DNA of 64,000 nt, taken from assembly GCF_026153295.1 (NCBI RefSeq), contig NZ_CP110615.1:496001-560000 (forward strand), read 5' to 3'. Under the pieces are notes generated by a model. That model saw nothing but the letters and a program-made list of their open reading frames with translations. It made no database searches and was not told where the DNA came from. Shown here piece after piece: positions 57,891-64,000 of this stretch (positions are counted from its first letter, which is position 1; each line of letters starts with the position of its first letter). The position numbers and the translations under genes are program-made. Source of the DNA: Rhodococcus antarcticus. GTDB taxonomy: Bacteria; Actinomycetota; Actinomycetes; Mycobacteriales; Mycobacteriaceae.

Positions 57891-58307
57891 TCAGCTCCCG
57901 CCGAAGAGGTTGGACACGGTGCGCTGCATGATGAAGTACGTGCCGGGGACCATCACGGCGGCCCACACCGCGAGGCTCACCCAGAGCATGGTCCGCTGGT
58001 AGCGCGGGCCCTTGATCCAGAAGTCGACCGCCATGATCCGGATGCCGTTGAGCGCGTGGTAGAGAACCGCGCCGACGAGCCCGAGCTCGAGGAGGTTGAC
58101 CACCGGGTTCTTGTAGGTCTCGATCACCGCGTCGTACGCCTGCGGCGACACCCGCACCAGGGCGGTGTCCAGGACGTGGACGAACAGGAAGAAGAAGGTG
58201 GCGACGCCCGTGATCCGGTGGGCGACCCACGACCACATGCCCGGGTCGCCCCGGTAGACCGACCTCGTGGAACCCGCGCGGGGCGGGGCTGCTGTCGTGC
58301 TGGCCAT
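57891..58307 (-). CDS. sdhC: Succinate dehydrogenase cytochrome b556 subunit SdhC
   Basis: This 138-residue subunit has three helices with the HRITGVATFFFLFVHVLDT heme/quinone segment and LYHALNGIRIMAVDF. ATG 58307 follows GGAGG about 13 nt upstream; an upstream in-frame ATG lacks conservation. A TACGAT box at 58445-58450 may be its promoter. It is the first gene of sdhCDAB. Confidence 0.93.
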   Translation of the reverse strand: MASTTAAPPRAGSTRSVYRGDPGMWSWVAHRITGVATFFFLFVHVLDTALVRVSPQAYDAVIETYKNPVVNLLELGLVGAVLYHALNGIRIMAVDFWIKGPRYQRTMLWVSLAVWAAVMVPGTYFIMQRTVSNLFGGS

Positions 58308-58760
58308 TGCGTGCAACGCCTCCAACATCACTGGTGGGCGGCCGGTGCGCTCGCCCGGGTCCGCGGTCGGCCCGGGGCGGGGACACCCGTGGGCGACGTG
58401 TGCTGGTCGTCGTGCGGGAACCTCGGAGCGGGACAGGTTCATGGATCGTAAACCGGGCACGGTCACGGGGCACCTCAGCACCCCCGGGAGTGAGCCAGCA
58501 GACACGTGCGACCGGCCCCGCCCGAGGCGGTGCAGGCCACGATCGGGTCACGGAGCACGCTTCGCCCTTGCCGGGCCCCACTGGTGCCCCAGTAGCGTCC
58601 TCCCCACTCGGTGCCCGTCCCCTCGCGATGCCTGTCCCAGGGCGCGCACGGGCGCCGCATCGCACACCGCGTGGACCGTGCCCGGGTCCGGTAGCACCGC
58701 TGGACAGCACCGTCCGCGGACCGGCTGGCCCAGCACGTGGTGACCGAGAGGAGCATCTGG
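58308..58760. promoter_or_regulatory. Divergent promoter region of sdhCDAB and the nucleoside ABC operon
   Basis: This 453-nt stretch has no conserved gene. On the minus strand TACGAT (58445-58450) and a dyad GAACCT-N11-AGGTTC (58419-58441) lie upstream of sdhC. On the plus strand TAGCGT (58593-58598) lies 162 nt before the lipoprotein gene, and GAGAGGAGC precedes its ATG. The long plus-strand leader holds no riboswitch that I recognise. Confidence 0.45.
58593..58598 (+). promoter_or_regulatory. Probable -10 box for the BMP lipoprotein gene
   Basis: TAGCGT with a TTGCCG 19 nt upstream as a poor -35; it would give a leader of about 155 nt. Confidence 0.45.
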
Positions 58761-59825
58761 ATGAAGCGCGTGCGTGCAACTGCCCTCGTCGCCGGCCTGG
58801 CCGCCGCGGCGATGGTGCTGACGGCCTGCGGCGGCGGCAGCTCGACGGCCGGCGGGAGCAACACCTCCGGCAGCAGCACGGCCGGGGCGAGCGGCGGCAT
58901 CGCCGTCGGCCTCGCCTACGACATCGGCGGTCGTGGGGACAAGTCGTTCAACGACTCGGCGGCCAAGGGCCTGGACAAGGCGAAGAGCGAGCTGGGCGTC
59001 ACCGTCCAGGAGTCCGAGGCCCAGCCGAACGAGACCGACGCCGACAAGGAGGAGCGCCTGCGCACGCTCGCGGACGGCGGGGCCAAGGCCGTCGTCGCCG
59101 TGGGCTTCGCCTACTCCGGTCCGCTGGCCAAGGTGGCCAAGGACTACCCAGACGTCAAGTTCGCGATCGTGGACGACGCGGCGGCGACCGGCGACAACAT
59201 CACCAACATCGTCTTCGCCGAGAACGAGAGCTCGTTCCTCGTGGGTGCGGCCGCCGCGCTGAAGACGAAGTCCGGCACCGTCGGCTTCATCGGCGGCGTC
59301 CAGACGCCGCTGATCGAGAAGTTCCAGGCCGGCTACGCCGCCGGCGCGCAGGCCGCGAAACCCGGCACCAAGGTGCTCGTGCAGTACCTGACCCAGGCCC
59401 CCGACTTCACCGGGTTCAACGACCCGGCCAAGGGCGAGACCGCGGCGGGCGGGCTGCTCGACCAGGGCGCGGACGTCGTCTACCAGGCCGCCGGCGGTTC
59501 GGGCTCGGGGGTCTTCAAGGCCGTCGCCGCCAAGCCGGGCTCGCTGGCCATCGGCGTGGACTCCGACCAGTACGTGTCGGCCGACCCGTCGGTGCAGGGC
59601 ATCATCCTCACCTCGGCGCTGAAGAACGTCGACGTGGGCGTCTTCGACTTCATCAAGGCCGTCGGTGACGGGTCGGTCAAGCCCGGCTCCACGTTGTACG
59701 ACCTGAAGAACGACGGCGTCGGCTACGCCACCTCGGGCAGCCTGATCGGCGACATCTCCCCCCAGCTGGACGGCTACAAGGCGAAGATCGTCGACGGCTC
59801 GATCAAGGTGCCCACCGCTCCCTGA
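58761..59825 (+). CDS. BMP-family nucleoside-binding lipoprotein
   Basis: This 354-residue lipoprotein has a basic signal peptide, lipobox LTAC (processing at the Cys near residue 22), a Ser/Gly/Thr spacer and a periplasmic-type substrate-binding domain with FNDSAAKGLDKAK, VGFAYSGPL and FIGGVQTPLIEKF typical of BmpA/TmpC purine-nucleoside receptors. ATG 58761 follows GAGAGGAGC. It feeds the downstream ATPase and permeases. Confidence 0.93.
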   Translation: MKRVRATALVAGLAAAAMVLTACGGGSSTAGGSNTSGSSTAGASGGIAVGLAYDIGGRGDKSFNDSAAKGLDKAKSELGVTVQESEAQPNETDADKEERLRTLADGGAKAVVAVGFAYSGPLAKVAKDYPDVKFAIVDDAAATGDNITNIVFAENESSFLVGAAAALKTKSGTVGFIGGVQTPLIEKFQAGYAAGAQAAKPGTKVLVQYLTQAPDFTGFNDPAKGETAAGGLLDQGADVVYQAAGGSGSGVFKAVAAKPGSLAIGVDSDQYVSADPSVQGIILTSALKNVDVGVFDFIKAVGDGSVKPGSTLYDLKNDGVGYATSGSLIGDISPQLDGYKAKIVDGSIKVPTAP

Positions 59826-59933
59826 TCGTCTGCTCCGCCCCTCGCGCAGCACCACCACGAGGCAGACCGCGGGCTGCTCGTCGTCCTGGGACCAACCTGG
59901 CGGCGGGCAGCCCGTTCTGTGCGTCCGGGCCGC

Positions 59934-59939
59934 TAGCGT
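59934..59939 (+). promoter_or_regulatory. Probable -10 box for the nucleoside ABC ATPase gene
   Basis: TAGCGT lies 50 nt before the putative ATC start (59990) and 68 nt before GTG 60008. Confidence 0.5.
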
Positions 59940-60007
59940 GACCCGCGCCCCGCCGCGCCGCCGCCTCCCCCGACCCCGAGGAGCCCGCCATCACCGCCAC
60001 CCCCGCC

Positions 60008-61561
60008 GTGGACACCCCACCGGTCATCGAGCTGCGCGGCATCACCAAGCGCTTCCCGGGTGTCGTGGCCAACCGCGACGTCACCCTGGCCGTCGCCCCC
60101 CGCACCGTGCACGCGCTGGTCGGGGAGAACGGGGCGGGCAAGTCGACGCTGATGAAGATCCTCTACGGCATGCAGCGCCCCGACGAGGGCGTCATCCTCC
60201 TCGGCGGCGCCGAGACCGTGCTGGCCTCGCCCGCCGAGGCGATCGCCGCGGGCATCGGCATGGTCCACCAGCACTTCATGCTCGCCGACAACCTCACCGT
60301 CCTGGAGAACGTCGTCATCGGCGCTGAGAAGGTGGCGGGTATCGGCGAGAGGGCCCGTGCTCGCATCCGTGAGCTGGGCAGCCGGTACGGCATGCGCCTG
60401 GAGCCGGACGCGCTGGTGGAGACCCTGGGGGTGGGCGACCGGCAGAGGGTGGAGATCCTCAAGGTCCTCTACCGCGGCGCGACCACGATCATCCTCGACG
60501 AGCCCACCGCGGTGCTGGTGCCGCAGGAGGTCGACGAGCTCTTCGACAACCTGCGCGAGCTCACCCGCGAGGGCCTCACCGTCGTGTTCATCAGCCACAA
60601 GCTCGACGAGGTGCGGGCGGTGGCCGACACCATCACCGTCATGCGCCGCGGCACCACCGTCTCGACTGTCCGCGCGGCCGACGTGACCAGCCGCCAGCTC
60701 GCCGAGCTGATGGTCGGCAGCGAGCTCCCCACTGCCGGCGAACGTCCGAGCACCGTCACCGAGCGGGTGGCGCTGCAGCTGGACGGGGTGACCGTGCTGG
60801 CCGGGGGTGCGGGCTCCCGGGCGATCGTCGACGGCGTCAGCCTCACCGTGCACGCGGGGGAGGTGCTCGGCATCGCGGGCGTGGAGGGCAACGGCCAGGC
60901 CGAGCTCGTCGACGCCGTCCTCGGCCTGCGCGACAGCGCCGGCACCGTGCGGATGGTCGACGCCGGGGGAACCCTGCACGACGTCAGCGCCTGGTCCACG
61001 CGTCGGCGCCGCGAGGCCGGTCTCGGGTTCATCCCCGAGGACCGCCACCGCCAGGCCCTGCTGCTGGAGGCGCCGCTGTGGGAGAACCGCATGCTCGGCC
61101 ACCAGACCCAGGCGCCGAACAGCCGGGGCGTGCTGCTGGACACCCGGAACGCCAAGGAGGACACCCGGCGCATCGTGGCCGAGTACGACGTCCGCACCCC
61201 GGGCATCGACGTCACCGCGTCGGCGCTCTCCGGCGGCAACCAGCAGAAGCTCATCGTCGGTCGGGAGATGAGCCACCACCCGGTGGTCCTCGTGGCCGCC
61301 CACCCGACCCGGGGCGTGGACGTCGGTGCGCAGGCCGCCATCTGGGGCCACGTCCGCCGTGCCCAGGAGGCCGGCCTCGCGGTGCTGCTCATCTCCGCCG
61401 ACCTCGACGAGCTCATCGGCATGTCCGACCGCATCCAGGTGGTGCTGCGCGGGCGCCTCGTCGCGGAGGTCGACCCGCGCACCGTCACCCCCGAGCAGCT
61501 CGGCGCCGCGATGACGGGAGCGGACGGACCCAGCGCCGCCACGACGGGAGCACAGCCATGA
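60008..61561 (+). CDS. Nucleoside ABC transporter ATPase (two nucleotide-binding domains)
   Basis: This 517-residue duplicated ATPase has a first domain with Walker A GENGAGKST, signature VGDRQRVEILK and Walker B IILDEPTAVL, and a second domain with degenerate Walker A GVEGNGQAELV, signature LSGGNQQKLIVGREM and AHPTRGVDVG, the pattern of YufO/RbsA-type transporters. GTG 60008 has no ribosome site. A GAGGAG at 59978-59983 is 6 nt before ATC 59990 in frame, giving ITATPAVDTPP, which looks like a conventional MTATP start with the ATG changed to ATC. Real initiation is uncertain. It overlaps the first permease by ATGA. Confidence 0.93.
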   Translation: MDTPPVIELRGITKRFPGVVANRDVTLAVAPRTVHALVGENGAGKSTLMKILYGMQRPDEGVILLGGAETVLASPAEAIAAGIGMVHQHFMLADNLTVLENVVIGAEKVAGIGERARARIRELGSRYGMRLEPDALVETLGVGDRQRVEILKVLYRGATTIILDEPTAVLVPQEVDELFDNLRELTREGLTVVFISHKLDEVRAVADTITVMRRGTTVSTVRAADVTSRQLAELMVGSELPTAGERPSTVTERVALQLDGVTVLAGGAGSRAIVDGVSLTVHAGEVLGIAGVEGNGQAELVDAVLGLRDSAGTVRMVDAGGTLHDVSAWSTRRRREAGLGFIPEDRHRQALLLEAPLWENRMLGHQTQAPNSRGVLLDTRNAKEDTRRIVAEYDVRTPGIDVTASALSGGNQQKLIVGREMSHHPVVLVAAHPTRGVDVGAQAAIWGHVRRAQEAGLAVLLISADLDELIGMSDRIQVVLRGRLVAEVDPRTVTPEQLGAAMTGADGPSAATTGAQP

Positions 61562-62682
61562 GGAAGCTCGACCTGCGATCGGTCGCCCTGGGCGTCGCCG
61601 CGCCCGCGCTGGCCCTGCTGCTGGCGCTGGTGGTGGGTGCCGTCGTCATCGTCGTCTCGGGAGCCTCCCCCCTGACGGCGGTCGAGGCCATCAGCAAGAG
61701 CGCGAACCTGGCGAGGATCCAGACCGCCACGGTCAACACGGCGATCACCTACTACCTGGCCGCCGTGGCCGTGGCGGTCGGCTTCCGGATGAACCTGTTC
61801 AACATCGGGGTGGACGGTCAGTACCGGGTCGCCGCGATGCTCGCCGCGGCCGCCGGGGCGGCGTGGAGCCTGCCGCCGGTGCTGCACCAGCTGGTCATCA
61901 TCCTGGTGGCCGTCGCGGCGGGTGCCGCGTGGTCGGGCATCGCCGCGATCCTCAAGGTCACCCGCGGCGTCAGCGAGGTGATCTCGACGATCATGCTCAA
62001 CGCCATCGCGACGGGGCTGGTCGCCTGGCTCATCCTGCCCGCGCAGTTCGGCACCGTGGTGCCCGGCAGCAACGACCTCAAGACCGCGACGATCGCCGAG
62101 TCCGGCCGTGTCCCGTCGCTGCCGGCCATCCCCGGGCCGGGCAGCACCCAAGGCATCTACGGACTCGTCGTCCTGGCGCTGCTGGTCGGGTTCGGCTACT
62201 GGTTCCTGATGGGCTTCACCCGCTTCGGCTTCGACCTGCGCGCGACGGGTCGCTCGGCCACGGCCGCGGTGGCTTCCGGGGTGAGCGTGAGGCGCATGGT
62301 GCTGGTGTCCATGCTCATCTCCGGCGGGGTCGCCGGGCTGGTGGGGCTGCCCGTGCTGCTCGGTTCCTCCTACAGCTACGGCCTGGACTTCCCCACGGGC
62401 ATCGGGTTCACCGGGATCGCGGTGGCCCTGCTCGGTCGCAACCACCCCCTGGGGATGGTTTTCGGCGCCCTGCTGTGGAGCTTCCTCGAGCGCACCTCCA
62501 ACGGCCTGCAGGCGGTCAAGATCTCCTCGGAGATCGTCACCATCGTCCAGGGCGTCATCGTCATCAGCGTGGTGGTGGCCTACGAGCTCGTCCGCCGCTA
62601 CAAGCTGGTGCTGCAGCAGCGGGAGGTCGGCCGCACCGCGGCCCCCGTGGGCCCGACGCCGACCACGGAGGTGGTGGCGTGA
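61558..62682 (+). CDS. Nucleoside ABC transporter permease 1
   Basis: This 374-residue permease of the BPD_transp_2 family has about nine helices, with VGFRMNLFNIGVDGQ and ARGVSEVISTIMLN-like (VTRGVSEVISTIMLN) and GFTGIAVALLGRNHPLG motifs of YufP-type nucleoside permeases. ATG 61558 overlaps the ATPase stop. The C-terminus is a short Thr/Pro-rich tail. Confidence 0.93.
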   Translation: MRKLDLRSVALGVAAPALALLLALVVGAVVIVVSGASPLTAVEAISKSANLARIQTATVNTAITYYLAAVAVAVGFRMNLFNIGVDGQYRVAAMLAAAAGAAWSLPPVLHQLVIILVAVAAGAAWSGIAAILKVTRGVSEVISTIMLNAIATGLVAWLILPAQFGTVVPGSNDLKTATIAESGRVPSLPAIPGPGSTQGIYGLVVLALLVGFGYWFLMGFTRFGFDLRATGRSATAAVASGVSVRRMVLVSMLISGGVAGLVGLPVLLGSSYSYGLDFPTGIGFTGIAVALLGRNHPLGMVFGALLWSFLERTSNGLQAVKISSEIVTIVQGVIVISVVVAYELVRRYKLVLQQREVGRTAAPVGPTPTTEVVA

Positions 62683-63959
62683 GCAGCCCGCTGGCCCCCA
62701 CGGGCGCCGAGACGGTGTCCTCCTCCCTCGCGCCGGAAGCGGTGGCCCCGCGCCGCTCGGGGGCACGCCGCTACCGCGTGTACCTGTTCGTCGCCGCCGG
62801 TCTCGTCCTGATCTCCGCCGTCCGGGCCCTCACCGGGGTCGACGGGCTGACCTCCGACGGCGTCGTCAACGCCGCCGTCGGCCTCGCGGTGCCCATCGGC
62901 ATGGCCGGTCTCGGCGGGTTGTGGGCCGAGCGGGCCGGCGTGGTGAACATCGGGCTCGAGGGGATGATGATCCTCGGCACCTGGGGCGCGGGCTGGGCCG
63001 GCTACCAGCACGGACCCTGGGTGGGGGTGCTGGCCGCGGTGGCCTTCGGCGCCGTCGGCGGTCTCGTGCACGCCGTCGCCACCGTCACCTTCCGGGTCGA
63101 CCACATCGTCTCCGGCGTCGCGATCAACATCCTCGGGCTCGGAGCGACGCAGTTCCTCTCCAACGTGGCGTTCGTGGGCACCGAGGGCGGCGGTGGCACC
63201 CAGTCCCCGCAGATTCCGGCCCTGCCCCGGCTCAGCGTGCCCGGCATCGACGGCCCGCTGTCCCGGCTCGAGGACACCCACTGGTTCCTGATCTCCGACG
63301 CCGCCGGGATCCTGCGGGGCACGCTCGTGGACGTCTCGGCGCTCACCCTCGTCGCGATCGCGCTGCTCGCCGGCTCGTTCTACGTGCTCTGGCGCACCCC
63401 GTTCGGCCTGCGGCTGCGGATGTGCGGGGAGAACCCGACCGCGGCCGAGACCCTCGGCGTGCCCGTGTACCGGATGAAGTACCTCGCCGTCATCGCCTCG
63501 GGAGGGTTCGCCGGGCTCGGCGGGGCCTACCTCGCGATCGTGGCCGCCGGCATCTACCGCGAGGGCCAGACCGGTGGACGCGGGTACATCGGCCTCGCCG
63601 CGATGATCTTCGGCAACTGGCGGCCGGGTGGTCTCGCGGGTGGCGCCCTGCTGTTCGGGTACACCGACGCCGTCCAGCTCCGCAACACCGAGGTGCGTCC
63701 GCTGCTGCTGGTGCTCGGCGTGCTCCTGCTGCTGCTCGCCGTGCAGGCGCTGCGCCAGGCCGCACGGACCCGTGCGATCGTGATGGCCGTGGTGGCCGTG
63801 GTGGTCGGCGGCAGCTACTTCCTCATCAGCTCGATCCCGCCGCAGTTCACCAGCGCCACCCCGTACGTCGCGACGCTGCTGGTGCTCGCCCTGGCCTCGC
63901 AGCGGCTGCGGCCACCGGCTGCGGCCGGGCTGCGCTACGCGAAGGGAGAAGGACGGTGA
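62679..63959 (+). CDS. Nucleoside ABC transporter permease 2
   Basis: This 426-residue permease of the same family (YufQ-type) has about ten helices, with ERAGVVNIGLEGMMILG, VDHIVSGVAINILGLG and GRGYIGLAAMIFGNW. It is larger than the usual 310 residues, with an N-terminal cytoplasmic extension and an added C-terminal pair of helices. GTG 62679 overlaps the permease 1 stop, and its own stop overlaps the next gene. Confidence 0.93.
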   Translation: MSSPLAPTGAETVSSSLAPEAVAPRRSGARRYRVYLFVAAGLVLISAVRALTGVDGLTSDGVVNAAVGLAVPIGMAGLGGLWAERAGVVNIGLEGMMILGTWGAGWAGYQHGPWVGVLAAVAFGAVGGLVHAVATVTFRVDHIVSGVAINILGLGATQFLSNVAFVGTEGGGGTQSPQIPALPRLSVPGIDGPLSRLEDTHWFLISDAAGILRGTLVDVSALTLVAIALLAGSFYVLWRTPFGLRLRMCGENPTAAETLGVPVYRMKYLAVIASGGFAGLGGAYLAIVAAGIYREGQTGGRGYIGLAAMIFGNWRPGGLAGGALLFGYTDAVQLRNTEVRPLLLVLGVLLLLLAVQALRQAARTRAIVMAVVAVVVGGSYFLISSIPPQFTSATPYVATLLVLALASQRLRPPAAAGLRYAKGEGR

Positions 63960-64000
63960 GCACCGAGGTCGACTGGGAGGCCCTGCGCGCTGCCGCGCGG
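63956..64000 (+). CDS. cdd: Cytidine deaminase, N-terminal fragment (cut by window end)
   Basis: The GTG at 63956 overlaps the permease stop by GTGA and encodes STEVDWEALRAAAR. The VDW-x2-LR-x2-A pattern matches the start of cytidine deaminase, and cdd follows nucleoside transport and sdh genes in related actinobacteria. Only 15 codons are visible, so the call rests on this motif and on context. Confidence 0.7.
   Translation, partial: MSTEVDWEALRAAAR

Overview
The window is a very GC-rich (about 73% by eye) actinobacterial chromosome segment with roughly 55 protein genes and few mobile features. Gene content and order match several Mycobacterium tuberculosis blocks joined end to end: groEL-whiB3-Rv3415c-sigD-rsdA-Rv3412-guaB-guaB3-choD-guaA, then chorismate mutase-pcrA/uvrD1-M23 peptidase-sucCD-Rv0954-Rv0955-purN-purH, then imuA'-imuB-dnaE2, folD-Rv3355c, metX-metY, icd, trpS-yihY-dacB and sdhCDAB-cdd. 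A BldM-type regulator next to sigD, monomeric isocitrate dehydrogenase, SAM-IV control of metYX and actinobacterial SOS boxes (TCGAAC-N4-GTTCGA) fit the Mycobacteriales/Pseudonocardiales group. I cannot name a genus.

Layout. 1-7.1 kb: chaperonin and developmental/redox regulation (GroEL, WhiB3, a MerR-type regulator with a cobalamin-photoreceptor signature, BldM, SigD and its anti-sigma factor). 7.2-13.6 kb: purine branch (guaB, guaB3, guaA) around a ChoD-like oxidoreductase. 13.6-17.2 kb, minus strand: a pseudokinase, an apparently active Ser/Thr kinase, a small membrane protein and chorismate mutase. 17.4-32.0 kb: pcrA, a LytM peptidase, membrane proteins, a B12-binding mutase subunit, sucCD, an sfnG sulfone monooxygenase behind a cysteine-codon leader peptide, and purN-purH. 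32.1-39.0 kb: the SOS mutasome (imuA'-imuB-dnaE2) with two SOS boxes and an acyltransferase inserted. 39.1-42.7 kb: a decayed reverse transcriptase gene overlapping a pentapeptide-repeat gene, then folD. 42.7-48.8 kb, minus strand: metYX under a SAM-IV riboswitch, mdh and icd. 48.9-58.3 kb: MFS efflux, exonuclease III, trpS, yihY, dacB, sdhCDAB. 58.8-64.0 kb: a nucleoside ABC uptake operon running into cytidine deaminase, which is cut by the window end.

Connections. TCA genes are dense (sucCD, mdh, icd, sdhCDAB), as are purine genes (guaB, guaA, purN, purH, folD for the formyl donor). Sulfur supply is controlled by three RNA-level devices: a cysteine leader before sfnG, a SAM-IV aptamer before metYX, and a tiny Shine-Dalgarno-bearing Cys-containing ORF between the aptamer and metY. 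Many genes have a TANNNT (often TAGCGT) -10 box only 5-9 nt before the start codon, so leaderless transcripts look common.

The most unusual items are the SAM-IV plus mini-ORF arrangement, the sfnG cysteine leader, the kinase/pseudokinase pair, the CarH/LitR-like regulator, and the reverse transcriptase/pentapeptide-repeat cassette, which is broken in this genome.
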